Positions 39,534-48,871 of a stretch of DNA of 64,000 nucleotides are shown here, piece after piece. The stretch spans positions 562,001-626,000 of the forward strand of contig JAWKQB010000002.1 in NCBI GenBank assembly GCA_041390365.1, written 5' to 3'. This stretch comes from Syntrophotaleaceae bacterium. GTDB lineage: Bacteria > Desulfobacterota > Desulfuromonadia > Desulfuromonadales > Syntrophotaleaceae. The stretch's first letter is position 1, and every line of letters begins with the position of its first letter. The translations under genes and the position numbers were made by a program. The notes under the pieces were generated by a model. That model made no database searches. It saw only the letters and a program-made list of their open reading frames with translations, and was not told where the DNA came from.

Positions 39534-41252
39534 ATGTGCCAGATCGTTGTCGACCGGATCGAGGGGGCGGACTTCGAACCTTCCCTGAACCTCTTCACGG
39601 CGGTCAACGTCATCGGCACCGTGCAGGGCTGCCCCGCCACCTTGTCCTCCGTCAGCGGCGATTATGCCGAAGTCAAGGTCACCCTCTTTCCCGAATCCGG
39701 GCCTCCCCGCATTGAAACAGCCCAGGTCCTTACCAACAACAACCTCATCGATACCTTCTCCTGGAGCGCCTTTTTCAAGGATGTCCCCTGCGGGGGAAAA
39801 GCCCGGGTGGTGGCGGAATGCGTCGGTGTACCCGAATGCAATGTCGAGGTCGAACTGACGATGCTCTGCGAACCCACCGCCTGCCCGGCTGTCACCTTTT
39901 CCGAGCCGGAGGACGCAGGATGCGACGATCAGGAGCGGCGGCTGGTCACCCTCACCGCCACGGTCCAGGGGCCTCCCCTGAATCAGTTCGTCCAGTGGCG
40001 CTTTGGCGATGACCGTCAGGCCCAGAGCGCCTTCGAGGACAGCAATCAGACGACGGTCACCCTCGCCTATGAGGAGGACGATCTGGCGCATCTCCAGGTC
40101 GTCTTCGCCCTCAATCCCGATTGCGAATACGCCCTGGAGATCCCCGGCCTCCTTCTCCAGCCCTGTGCCGCCGCCTGTCCGGAGGTGAGCTTCGGGACGG
40201 TCCGGGACGGCGGCTGCGACGAGGAGGGGAACCGCATTCTGTCCGTCACCGCCCAGATCTCGGGAGAGCCCCTGACCGGCTACTATCCCTGGCATTACGG
40301 CAACGGCCGCACGATCAACGACTATCTGAATGAGGAGAACGAGAGCTCCGTCGATCTCCTCTACGCTCCGGGAGACCTGGAGCATCCCGAGATTACTTTT
40401 GAAATCAGCCCCGACTGCCTCTACCACCTGCGGGTTCCCGAGCGGCTGCTGCAGCCGTGTCCCGCCGTCTGTCCGGAGGTGCGCTTCGGCTCTCCCCGCG
40501 ACGGCGGCTGCAACGGGGAGGGGAACCGGGTCGTGGAAATCTCCGCCCAGTTCTCGGGGGATCCGGTGAGCGGTTACATCCCCTGGCGATACGGCGACGG
40601 ACGCGCCGTCACCGACTACCTGGAGGAGGAAAACGAGAGCAGCGTCGAACTGGTCTTTACACCGACCGACCTGGAGCATCCGGAGGTGGAACTGGAGCTC
40701 TCCCCCGACTGCCGCTACGGCCACACCCTCGACGCCGCGCTGCTGCAGCCCTGTCCGCCGGCGGAGGAGGAGCCCCCCCGGGAGGGGAACGGGGAGACGC
40801 CGCAACCTCCACCGCCCGACGGGAATGCCGTTTTCGATCCCTGCCTGCTGTGGCTCATCGCCAACCTGGTTCTGCTGATCGTCACCGGAATTCTCATCGT
40901 GGTTGCCGGCTGCGCCCCCAACCCCTACACCATCGTCGCCGCTATTGCCCTGGCCGTGGTCACCGCCACCTCCTGGATTCTCTTCTTCATCCTGTGCATC
41001 GCCGCCACCATGAACTGCACCCTGGGGAGGTGGGCCTCTTTCCTGCTCGACCTGCTGGCGAGCGTCATGGCGGTCATTGCCCTCGTCTGGGGGATCGTCA
41101 CGGTCATCTTCGAGGTGACGGTGGGGTGCTTCGTCGGCGCCTTTATCACCTTTGGCTACTACACCCTGATGGCCCTGTGGTTCAAGATCGCCATCACCAT
41201 CCTGGGGTGTTACCGCAATGCCTCCTATTGGCCTTGGGAGGACGGAAGATGA
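39534..41252 (+). CDS. Cys-patterned repeat protein with C-terminal membrane helices
   Basis: A 572-residue protein after AAAAGGAG, first gene of a coupled three-gene module. Residues 1-116 are beta-rich with Cys; 117-214, 215-312 and 313-405 are three copies of a 98-residue repeat, each beginning C-P-x-V and carrying Cys at G-C, D-C and P-C positions plus a W-x-(Y/F)-G-(N/D)-(G/D)-R motif. A Pro/Glu linker (406-432) leads to four membrane helices (about 437-560). There is no signal peptide, although paired cysteines suggest an oxidising site, so topology is unclear. Its stop overlaps the next start (ATGA). Confidence 0.7.
   Translation: MCQIVVDRIEGADFEPSLNLFTAVNVIGTVQGCPATLSSVSGDYAEVKVTLFPESGPPRIETAQVLTNNNLIDTFSWSAFFKDVPCGGKARVVAECVGVPECNVEVELTMLCEPTACPAVTFSEPEDAGCDDQERRLVTLTATVQGPPLNQFVQWRFGDDRQAQSAFEDSNQTTVTLAYEEDDLAHLQVVFALNPDCEYALEIPGLLLQPCAAACPEVSFGTVRDGGCDEEGNRILSVTAQISGEPLTGYYPWHYGNGRTINDYLNEENESSVDLLYAPGDLEHPEITFEISPDCLYHLRVPERLLQPCPAVCPEVRFGSPRDGGCNGEGNRVVEISAQFSGDPVSGYIPWRYGDGRAVTDYLEEENESSVELVFTPTDLEHPEVELELSPDCRYGHTLDAALLQPCPPAEEEPPREGNGETPQPPPPDGNAVFDPCLLWLIANLVLLIVTGILIVVAGCAPNPYTIVAAIALAVVTATSWILFFILCIAATMNCTLGRWASFLLDLLASVMAVIALVWGIVTVIFEVTVGCFVGAFITFGYYTLMALWFKIAITILGCYRNASYWPWEDGR
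39882..40757 (+). repeat. three 294-bp in-frame tandem repeats
   Basis: Units begin at 39882, 40176 and 40470, exactly 98 codons apart. Units 2 and 3 are much closer to each other (shared GAGGAGAACGAGAGC-type runs) than to unit 1, suggesting a recent duplication. Confidence 0.8.
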
Positions 41253-41698
41253 GCCGAGTCGCCGATCTGAACCGCCCCATCCCCGCTTTCCGGTTGCGCT
41301 TGATCTGGGAGGAAGGGACCTGGTCCCTGCGCCGCCTGCTGGCCATCGGCCCCCTGCGCCTTCCCCCTTCCGATCTCCTGCCGAAAATTCCGGAAGGGGC
41401 AGGGCGCTGCGGTTTCTGGATCGAGCTTCTCGATGTCGAGGGGCGCGTCCTGTTTCGCCGGACCATGGTCGATCCGACGGAGCAGTCGGTGGAAGTATTC
41501 GACGGGGGCAAACCCCGCCGCCTCCCAACCCGGCGTCCCCGGGCTTTTCTCGACCTGCCGGTCCCCGCCCTTTCTGGTATCGCGTCCCTGCGCATCTGGG
41601 GACAGCAGGTGTCCCTCCGCGAGCGCCGCTCCCGCTCGGAGGTGCTGGCGCATATTCCCTGGAGCCCCCTTCCGGAGAAGAGCCATGGGCGCAGCTGA
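41249..41698 (+). CDS. small partner protein of the M64 module
   Basis: A 149-residue protein whose ATG (41249) overlaps the previous stop and whose last 14 bases overlap the following gene. It is beta-rich and basic (L-R-L-I-W-E-E-G-T-W-S-L; V-L-F-R-R-T-M-V-D-P-T; a R-R-L-P-T-R-R-P-R stretch), with no signal peptide or membrane helix. Tight coupling on both sides implies a fixed stoichiometric partner, perhaps an adaptor or chaperone. No family recognised. Confidence 0.65.
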   Translation: MSRVADLNRPIPAFRLRLIWEEGTWSLRRLLAIGPLRLPPSDLLPKIPEGAGRCGFWIELLDVEGRVLFRRTMVDPTEQSVEVFDGGKPRRLPTRRPRAFLDLPVPALSGIASLRIWGQQVSLRERRSRSEVLAHIPWSPLPEKSHGRS

Positions 41699-44624
41699 CG
41701 GCACAATCCTGGGAGCGACGAAGATCCTAGACCACGGCCCCGACGGGGAGCGCTTCACGATCCCCCTGGTCGCCGAAGGGTTCACCCAGGCCCAGCAGGA
41801 TCTCTTCAACACCCGCTGCGACGAACTGAAGGAACATCTCCTTCAGCACCCGGACCTCTCCCCCGTCATGGGAGCCGTCAATCTCTACCGGGTCAACATC
41901 GCCTCCAGCCAGTCGGGGGCGGATGATCCCTCCGCATGCCCGGAAGGCACGGGCGCCGTCCGCAGCACCTATTTCGACGCTACCTATTGCGGGGATGGCG
42001 AGATCCGAAGGACTCTGATCGTCGATGACGAACTTGTCACCGATGTGCTCAACGAAATGGTCCCCCTCTGGCTCTACGCTCTGGTAATCGTCAACGACAA
42101 CAAGGGCGGGGGGACAGGGGGGGAGCAGGTAGGGGTGGTGGACCTCTCGGGCGACTGGAGGAACGTGGCGGTGCACGAGCTGGGGCATACCGCTTTCGGT
42201 TTGGGGGACGAGTACGGCTATCTCAGGGCGGCCGATGCCGACGAGCCCGCCCAGAACCAGCATTCCGGGGACGAACCTTCCGAGCCCAATCTCACCGCCG
42301 TCACCGATCGCTCCCTCCTCAAGTGGAGGCATCTGGTTCCGGCGCACATTCCTGTCCCCACCCAGCAGAACCCTGACTGCACGACAGTCGGTCCTGATTC
42401 CAATCCCCTGACCGGCGACGATGCCGAGGCGACGGGGCTCTTCGAGGGGGCCGGGCAATTTCACTGCGGCCTGTACCGCCCCGCCTACGAATGCATCATG
42501 CGGGAAGGGAAGAGGTTCTGCGCGGTTTGCCGGGAGGTTATTTACACCCGCCTCCGCTCCTACCTTCCGCCCGCCCCGATTCTGAAGGCCAGCCCCCCGC
42601 TGCTCGACTTGGGAACCGTTTCCCTGGGATGGGAGGCGGTGGGCACGGTTGAGCTGCTCAATCCCGGGCAGGAGCCGGTGACCGGGGTTGAGCTCGAACT
42701 GGACAATCCGAATTTTCTGCTCGGTTCCCATCCCGAGACGGTCGAGCCAGGAGAGAGCGTACCGGTGGAGATCATCCTCATCCCCCAGTTTCTGTCGGGA
42801 GAGGTGAACGCCACTCTCCAAATCTTCTCCAGCGCTCCGGAGGTCTCCGTCGCAGTCCGGGCCGCCGTCTGCATCGGCCGGGCCGCGCTCCAGCTCGAGG
42901 TCGACGGCGAACCCTACGCCCCCCTGGATCTCGGATTGGTGGTCCAGGGGCTGACCATGTATCGCTCCTTTACGGTGATGAATCTTTTCGGCAACGACAA
43001 CTTCGATTGCGGAGCCGAAGTCGAAGTCATCCTGCCGCCTCTCCCTGCTCCCTTCTTCTATGCCCAACTTCCCCCCGGCGGAGCGATGCGACCGGACGGC
43101 TCCTATGTTTTCGTCATCCCTCCTCCCGGCATCGAGGGAGTCGTAGAGGTGCAGGTGCTGGTCGGCTTCACTGCCTTGGAAACCGGAGAGGGGTTGGTCA
43201 CTACCGATGTGGAGGTGAGGACCGATGCCGAAAATTACGATATCCTCCCTCTGACGTTGAAAGCCACGGTGATCCCGCCCCCGCCTATCGATGCTGTTCT
43301 CGTACTCGACCGTTCCGGGAGCATGGGAGACCCGGTGGGGATCGGCGATCGCACCCGCAGACAGGTGGCGGTAGAGGCCGCCGGACTCTTCGTGGGGATG
43401 CTGCGGGAGAACCAGCGGGTGGGGATCGTGCGCTTCAACCAGCAGTCGGAGAATCCCGGGGACGTCCTCCTCGACTTGGCGGATGTCGGAGGAGACAGCC
43501 AGGCGCAGGCCTGGCAGGTGCTGGAGTCCGACGCTCTCGATCCCCAGGGGGACACTGCCATCGGCGAGGGGATGATCACCGGTAGCGATGTGCTCGCCGG
43601 CGCTGCCGTCGAAAAGCGGGCCTTGGTGGTCCTTACCGACGGGCGACAGAACACGGGGATCGGCATCGAGGAGGCGCGACAGACGATCGCCGGGCGGGTC
43701 CCTCCCCAGCGGGTCTACGCCGTGGGGATCGGCCTCGACCAGTACCAGCGGGAGGTGGGGGAGATCGCCACCGCAAATGGCGGGGCGGCTTTCGTCACCG
43801 GCGAGCTCACCGGCAGCCGGGAATTCCTGCTGCACAAGCTCTACGCCCAGATCCTGGCCGATCTCGGCGGTGGCTCCCTCATCCGCGATCCGCAACTGGT
43901 GCTGCGTCCCGGAGCCCGCCACCGGACGGACATCGAGGTCTGCGGGGCCGACCGGGAGGTGCAGTTCATCGTCGTCTGTCGCCCTACCGCCGTCCATCCC
44001 AAGTACATGCGGGTGTGGCTGGAGACCCCCGGCGGTCGCATGATCGATCCTTCCCTGGCCCAGGCCAACCCGGGGTTCGCCTTCCGGCAGCACGGGTCCC
44101 ATCTCATTTTCAGGGCGAGCCGGATCGATCCGGAGGACTGGGCGGGCGTCTGGACGATCTGGGTGGCCAATGCCGCTGCCCCCGGATCCCGGGCCGATCT
44201 CTTCTACAGCGTCATCGCCGCCGCCCGGGTCACGGGACTTCTCCTCCCCGGCCGGCTGATCCAGAACGACTACAAGCCTGGATCCCCCATGACCGCCCTT
44301 TTCGAACCCCGGCTCCACGGCCTCCCCGTCTCCGCCCTTCCGGGCGCACGATTGCGCCTGGAGCGCCCCGACGGGGAGGTGAGCACCCTACCTTTGACGG
44401 AGACTGCCCCGGGGAGCTACCGGGCCGAGATCGAGGATACCTTCCTGGTGGGTGCCTACGACATTTCGGCCCTATTCGGCTTCCGGGTGGAGAAGGGTTG
44501 CCGGTCCACCCGCTTCCGGCAACTGACGGGGGTGATTCTACCCGGAGGGGAGCGGGATGAATTCTGCAGGGCGGCTCTGAAGTCCTGCCTGGAGAGGTTA
44601 GGGAATCTCGATCGAGGCGCCTGA
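41685..44624 (+). CDS. M64 (IgA-peptidase-like) metalloprotease fused to a von Willebrand A domain
   Basis: A 979-residue protein from the ATG at 41685 (GGAGAAG upstream). The first ~290 residues are an M64-type zinc protease: H-E-L-G-H at 164-168 followed by T-A-F-G-L-G-D-E-Y-G, the full H-E-x-x-H-x6-D pattern. Then come Ig-like domains (about 305-535), a vWA domain with D-R-S-G-S at 542-546, the D-T-A-I Thr and L-T-D-G, i.e. an intact MIDAS metal site, and C-terminal beta domains (to 979). No signal peptide is seen, so export or cytosolic action is open. The vWA domain may hold the substrate or the neighbouring membrane protein. Confidence 0.85.
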   Translation: MGAADGTILGATKILDHGPDGERFTIPLVAEGFTQAQQDLFNTRCDELKEHLLQHPDLSPVMGAVNLYRVNIASSQSGADDPSACPEGTGAVRSTYFDATYCGDGEIRRTLIVDDELVTDVLNEMVPLWLYALVIVNDNKGGGTGGEQVGVVDLSGDWRNVAVHELGHTAFGLGDEYGYLRAADADEPAQNQHSGDEPSEPNLTAVTDRSLLKWRHLVPAHIPVPTQQNPDCTTVGPDSNPLTGDDAEATGLFEGAGQFHCGLYRPAYECIMREGKRFCAVCREVIYTRLRSYLPPAPILKASPPLLDLGTVSLGWEAVGTVELLNPGQEPVTGVELELDNPNFLLGSHPETVEPGESVPVEIILIPQFLSGEVNATLQIFSSAPEVSVAVRAAVCIGRAALQLEVDGEPYAPLDLGLVVQGLTMYRSFTVMNLFGNDNFDCGAEVEVILPPLPAPFFYAQLPPGGAMRPDGSYVFVIPPPGIEGVVEVQVLVGFTALETGEGLVTTDVEVRTDAENYDILPLTLKATVIPPPPIDAVLVLDRSGSMGDPVGIGDRTRRQVAVEAAGLFVGMLRENQRVGIVRFNQQSENPGDVLLDLADVGGDSQAQAWQVLESDALDPQGDTAIGEGMITGSDVLAGAAVEKRALVVLTDGRQNTGIGIEEARQTIAGRVPPQRVYAVGIGLDQYQREVGEIATANGGAAFVTGELTGSREFLLHKLYAQILADLGGGSLIRDPQLVLRPGARHRTDIEVCGADREVQFIVVCRPTAVHPKYMRVWLETPGGRMIDPSLAQANPGFAFRQHGSHLIFRASRIDPEDWAGVWTIWVANAAAPGSRADLFYSVIAAARVTGLLLPGRLIQNDYKPGSPMTALFEPRLHGLPVSALPGARLRLERPDGEVSTLPLTETAPGSYRAEIEDTFLVGAYDISALFGFRVEKGCRSTRFRQLTGVILPGGERDEFCRAALKSCLERLGNLDRGA

Positions 44625-44641
44625 TCAGACAACGGTTTCGC

Positions 44642-45550
44642 TCAAAAAGGCCAGGGATTGTCGGGGGAGTATTCGAGAAAGCTGCAGCACAGGCCCATAG
44701 CCTTGTCGGTCTGGATGACCCGGGCGGTCTTGAATACGATCAACCGTTCGGCGCCAGGGAAGTCGGCGGCTCGTTGCTCGTCCCACACGATCTCAGCGGT
44801 TCCCGACAGTTGGAGCGTTCCGCCATTTTCGAAGTCCGGGAACAGCAATCCCGCTTTGGGATTTTCGCAGATGTTTCCCAGCGTGTTGAACATGCTGTTG
44901 CCGTTGTACTCGGGCCAGATCAGGCTCTGTTCATCCATGACCTGAACGAATCCCGGGAAACCGCCGCGGTGGGAAACGTCTGCCCCGCCGACGGGGTGGG
45001 TGCTGGCGATAAAAAAGGTATCGGCCTGCCGGATGCGCTGTTGCTGTCCTGGATTGAGATTATTTCCTGATGTCCCTGGCTTCGGGGTGGCTGCCGACAT
45101 CTTTTTCCACTCGCACTTGCGCGCTTGAATGTAGCGGGGACAGTTGGCATAGACCTGCCGGGCATGCACGAGGAAACCGTCCCGCTCCATTTCTCCCCTT
45201 CCGTTCAGCCGGAGGCGGCGCCGGGTCGCAAAATCGATCAGGAGCAGGCCGAGCTCGCTGCCATCCTGCAGTTCACGCTCCAGGGGATCTCCTTCATGAG
45301 GAAGGGCCTTGATGCGCAGCGTCTGTTCATCGACAACCTGCATGAAGTCAGGTTCTCCTGTCAGTAAGGAGGCCCAAGTTTCCCCCGCGTCGTCGCTGAA
45401 GCCGAGAATGACCAGGGGCTGACTCTGGATGAAATCGACGAACATGTGAGCAATCAGGGGGTAAATCGTACGACCGACATGGTCGGCGGCCTCGCGCGCG
45501 CCAACTTTTTCCTGAATCTTGAGTTCGCCCGGATGGTAGACTGTCTTCAT
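44642..45550 (-). CDS. pyridoxamine 5'-phosphate oxidase-fold (FMN-binding) protein
   Basis: A 302-residue protein with two PNPOx-like split-barrel halves (about 40-150 and 175-300; F-F-I-A-S-T-H-P-V-G-G; G-L-L-F-P-D-F-E-N). The second half has F-V-Q-V-M-D-E-Q-S-L-I-W-P-E and G-N-S-M-F-N-T-L-G-N-I, typical of FMN/flavin-binding PNPOx-like proteins of unknown substrate. It is tail to tail with the M64 gene. Not the pdxH enzyme itself. Confidence 0.8.
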   Translation of the reverse strand: MKTVYHPGELKIQEKVGAREAADHVGRTIYPLIAHMFVDFIQSQPLVILGFSDDAGETWASLLTGEPDFMQVVDEQTLRIKALPHEGDPLERELQDGSELGLLLIDFATRRRLRLNGRGEMERDGFLVHARQVYANCPRYIQARKCEWKKMSAATPKPGTSGNNLNPGQQQRIRQADTFFIASTHPVGGADVSHRGGFPGFVQVMDEQSLIWPEYNGNSMFNTLGNICENPKAGLLFPDFENGGTLQLSGTAEIVWDEQRAADFPGAERLIVFKTARVIQTDKAMGLCCSFLEYSPDNPWPF

Positions 45551-45647
45551 GATTTCTCTTTTCCGCTACCCTGTGAAAACGGCAGTTTGCAGATAAGATT
45601 ACCGCAAAGGGAGCTCATTTTCCAAACTGCCGCCATCAGGATGTGAC

Positions 45648-46304
45648 ATGAAACAGCTCTTCCCGATCATTCTGACACTGCTCCTGCTGCCGGCACTCTT
45701 CGCGGATGCCGCTGAAACGGAGCTGGTCATCGATGATTTCGAGACCGGTCTGCGACCGGGCTGGGCAGAAAAGGTTCTGGCGGGGAGGACCGACTACAGG
45801 GTGGTTCGGAATGAAACGGGACAGGTCCTGAAAGCCGAGTCCCGAGGCGCCGCCTCGGCTCTCATTTTCGAACGGAAAATCGATCTGGCGGAATACCCCA
45901 ACCTTTGCTGGCGTTGGAAGGTGGACAATATCGTGGCGAAGGGAGACGCCAGAAAAAAGGAAGGGGATGATTATGCCGCCAGGCTCTATGTTATCTTTCC
46001 CCACTGGTTCTTTCCGAAAACCCGAACAATCAATTACATCTGGGGCAACAAGCTGCCGCCCGGGGCGGTTGTGCCAAACCCCTTTACCTCCAATGCCATG
46101 ATGGTTGCGGTCGAGAGCGGAAAGGAAAATATCGGCCAATGGAGGTCCGAATGCAGGAATGTCTCTGCCGACTATCGAGCGGCCTTCGGCGATGATGCGC
46201 CACCGGCCGGCGCCGTTGCCATTATGACCGATACGGACAACACCGGGGGGGCGGCCGCTGCTTGGTACGACGATATCCGGTTCCGGAAAGTACAGGATCG
46301 GTAG
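45648..46304 (+). CDS. exported DUF3047 protein
   Basis: A 218-residue protein with a cleavable signal (end near F-A-D-A-A). The mature part shows the DUF3047 signature: I-D-D-F-E, then L-C-W-R-W-K-V-D-N, D-D-Y-A-A-R-L-Y-V-I-F-P, a conserved Y-I-W-G-N-K and D-T-D-N-T. The predicted fold is a jelly-roll-like beta sandwich in the periplasm. Function unknown. It is divergent from the FMN-fold gene and followed by the selenoprotein gene. Confidence 0.85.
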   Translation: MKQLFPIILTLLLLPALFADAAETELVIDDFETGLRPGWAEKVLAGRTDYRVVRNETGQVLKAESRGAASALIFERKIDLAEYPNLCWRWKVDNIVAKGDARKKEGDDYAARLYVIFPHWFFPKTRTINYIWGNKLPPGAVVPNPFTSNAMMVAVESGKENIGQWRSECRNVSADYRAAFGDDAPPAGAVAIMTDTDNTGGAAAAWYDDIRFRKVQDR

Positions 46305-46380
46305 GGGCGTCTCGGTCATCCGGCTTTTCATGGGCGGTAAGGTTTAACCATCAGGAATCTATTCGGAAGGAGGCATTGTT

Positions 46381-46848
46381 ATGGCCGAGATCATTCACAC
46401 GTCGAAAATCACCATCACCAGAGACCGGGGACCGATCAGGAAAGCCTGGATAGAGGGTTTTGCCGAGCCCGTTTTTTACGGAGTTCACGGGGGGATCCGG
46501 GATTTCTACAAGGTTGATGAGGTGGAAGAGCATCCCGCCACCCTGGACCATATCATCGGCGGGGTATCGGCTTGAATGATGGGGACTTTCGCCAGCGTGC
46601 TGGCGACTCAGAAGATCAAAACGTCTGCCGATCGATTCCATGCCGACGTCGAAGGTGATATCGAGAACCTGGAGGGCGTACTCCGGATTACGGAGATTCG
46701 TGTCCACTATGTGCTGGAAGTGGCGCGGGAGGAACAAACCAGCGCCCTTTGGGCTCTGGAGAATTACATAGACAAATGCCCGGGAGCGATGAGCGTCAGG
46801 GGCTGTATCCGGCTGGAGCATTCCCTGGAGCTGGTGACCATGGATTAG
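46381..46848 (+). CDS. OsmC-family protein, putative selenoprotein (UGA = Sec65)
   Basis: From ATG 46381 (GGAGG upstream) the frame reads to TGA at 46573-46575, then continues in the same frame to TAG at 46846. The product (155 aa) is one complete OsmC domain: Y-K-V-D-E-x-E-E-H-P-A-T-L-D-H-I-I-G-G-V-S-A-[UGA]-M-M-G-T-F and, later, D-K-C-P-G-A-M-S-V. OsmC peroxidases have the peroxidatic Cys exactly at the UGA and the resolving Cys in C-P, so UGA as selenocysteine explains the break. A hairpin lies 15-30 bases after it. Predicted thiol/selenol peroxidase for organic hydroperoxides. Confidence 0.85.
46590..46605 (+). promoter_or_regulatory. putative bacterial SECIS element (OsmC)
   Basis: CGCCAGC (46590-46596) pairs with GCTGGCG (46599-46605); the small loop, about 20 bases after the UGA, carries a G. 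Position and size agree with bacterial SECIS elements; the sequence differs from that in the rhodanese gene. Confidence 0.55.
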
Positions 46849-47052
46849 GAAATTTCGAGCTCCGCCGCCGAAGCTGCAAAACCTTTGGTCCGAGTGTCCG
46901 GTGCAGGCAAAAGGTCCGGCAGGCAAGGCATTCGGAGGGGAAATCTTGACGGGCAAGATGGCAACTGTCATAGTCTTTCAGTCGGACGATCCGGGGCTTA
47001 TGCCTGGCCATTCAATTTTTTCTTTCAATAGAATTCAAATTTATCGGACAGA

Positions 47053-48744
47053 ATGAAAACGGTTGCCGCTGAACTGGCCTTCTTTCTTCGCGGACGCGCC
47101 AGGCAAAACATCAAATATTTGGTCATCTACTGCGCGTTTCTCTTTTCATTGGTTCTCATCTACGCGGTCCTGTTCCGGTTCCTCATGTTCCATCTGGAGG
47201 GCCGCGATTTTTCCCTTATCGCCGGCATCTATTGGACCATCACGGTGATGACCACCCTCGGGTTCGGCGACATTACCTTTCACAGCGATCTGGGATACAT
47301 TTTTGCTGCCGTTGTCACCATATCGGGGGTGGTTTTCCTGCTGATCATTCTCCCTTTCGGCCTTGTCAGCCTGTTCCTCGCTCCCTGGATCGAAAACCGT
47401 CTTCGCTACCGGCGAATCCGCGAGCTGCCCGCGAAAATATCCGGTCATGTTTTAATCTTCGGCGTCGATGCCGTCACCCGGGCCTTGATTTCCAAACTGC
47501 AGGTCCGTCATATTCCCGTGGCCGTCGTGACCTGCGATGAGGGGGAGGCTTTGCGGCTGGAAGAGGAGGAGGGGGTCGAGGTCATCTGCGGGCCACCCAT
47601 AGATCCCCGTGTTCTGGATGCGGTGAAAATCACGGAAGCCCGTCTGATCGTCGCCAACCTGAGCGATCCTGAAAATGCCAACCTCTGTCTCGCGGCCCGT
47701 GCGCGTTGCGACATTCCGGTCGTGGCCATGTTGTCGGAAGCCCGGAATGCTGAGCTGCTTCGCCTGGCGGGAGCCCGGAACACGATCCCCCTGCACAAGA
47801 TCCTGGGGCGCTATCTGGCGACACGCGCCACCACGCGCGGTGCCATCGCCCATATTCTCGACAGCTTCGGAAGCTTGAAAATCGCAGAAATTCCTGTACA
47901 TGGCACACCCTTTTCCGGTCAGACGCTGGCCGAAGCGCAGGTTCGGAGGCGCACGGGACTCGCCGTTATCGGTTTATGGGAACGCGGCAAGCTGACCATC
48001 CCCACCGCCGATACCCTGCTGGAAGACAGAGCCCTGATGGTGCTGGCGGGAACGCGGGAACAACTGGATTCTCTGGAAAAACTGGTCGGGGAGGAGGCCG
48101 GCGACGATCTGGTCCTGATCCTTGGCCATGGGCGCATCGGCTGCGCCGCCGCGACCTTTCTCGATCGCAGCCCGGTCCCCTATATTCTCGTCGATCGGGA
48201 AAAGAACCCGGCATGCGAAGAGCATGTGACGGTTTATGGCGACGCCACCGTTGTTCATATTCTCAAACAGGCCTCCATCGAGAAAGCCCGCGGACTGGTT
48301 GTCACCACCAATGACGACAGCACCAACATCTTCCTCACCCTGGCCAGCCGTCACGCTCACCCTCACATCCGCATCGTGGCCCGGGCCAACCGAGACGAAA
48401 ACGTTTCCCAGCTCTACGCTGCCGGCGCAGATTTTGTCGTCTCCAAAGCATCGGTAGGCGCCAGTATTCTGCTCAACATCGTCGAATCCAAAGCCTCCAT
48501 TTTTCTCACCGAGGGCATTACCGTTTTTCGCCGCTCAGTGCCTCAGTCCCTTGCCGAAAAGACCATCGCCGACTGTCAGATCCGGCCCAGAACAGGCTGC
48601 TCCATCGTGGCCCTGGAACCGCCCGGCGGGGGCGAGACCATCGTGGTGCCTCCCCCCGAAACGGTTTTGCAAAAGGGGACGAACCTGATTCTGATCGGCA
48701 GCCCGGACCAGGAGAAACAATTTAATCTGGTCTTCCCCGACTGA
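47053..48744 (+). CDS. two-TM potassium channel with tandem RCK domains (GsuK-like)
   Basis: A 563-residue channel. Two membrane helices (about 21-42 and 84-112) flank a pore with selectivity filter T-T-L-G-F-G-D, a K+ filter variant. The cytoplasmic part has two full RCK (TrkA-N/TrkA-C) units, about 120-330 and 345-555, each with a Rossmann start (V-L-I-F-G-V; V-L-I-L-G-H-G-R-I-G). Same layout as the Geobacter GsuK channel and MthK relatives, gated by NAD(H), ADP or Ca2+. It follows a 204-base gap without visible gene. Confidence 0.9.
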   Translation: MKTVAAELAFFLRGRARQNIKYLVIYCAFLFSLVLIYAVLFRFLMFHLEGRDFSLIAGIYWTITVMTTLGFGDITFHSDLGYIFAAVVTISGVVFLLIILPFGLVSLFLAPWIENRLRYRRIRELPAKISGHVLIFGVDAVTRALISKLQVRHIPVAVVTCDEGEALRLEEEEGVEVICGPPIDPRVLDAVKITEARLIVANLSDPENANLCLAARARCDIPVVAMLSEARNAELLRLAGARNTIPLHKILGRYLATRATTRGAIAHILDSFGSLKIAEIPVHGTPFSGQTLAEAQVRRRTGLAVIGLWERGKLTIPTADTLLEDRALMVLAGTREQLDSLEKLVGEEAGDDLVLILGHGRIGCAAATFLDRSPVPYILVDREKNPACEEHVTVYGDATVVHILKQASIEKARGLVVTTNDDSTNIFLTLASRHAHPHIRIVARANRDENVSQLYAAGADFVVSKASVGASILLNIVESKASIFLTEGITVFRRSVPQSLAEKTIADCQIRPRTGCSIVALEPPGGGETIVVPPPETVLQKGTNLILIGSPDQEKQFNLVFPD

Positions 48745-48871
48745 TCGTTCATCGGCGCAGAAATCCTTTTCCCTGTCCGCTCCGGCGGCTGCAACTCAAC
48801 ACTACCGTCAGAGAAGAATTTCGTGGTACCTTCGTCGGGTCGGCTGAAGTCATTGCTTATCGGAGGATCCC

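Noticed and set aside
41727..44318. 863-codon minus-strand frame opposite the M64/vWA gene
   Set aside because: Antisense shadow; the plus frame has complete catalytic motifs and a good ribosome-binding site.
46576..46848. Separate gene starting at the ATG directly after the OsmC UGA
   Set aside because: It has no ribosome-binding site and would lack the N-terminal half of the OsmC dimer fold; Sec read-through explains both parts.
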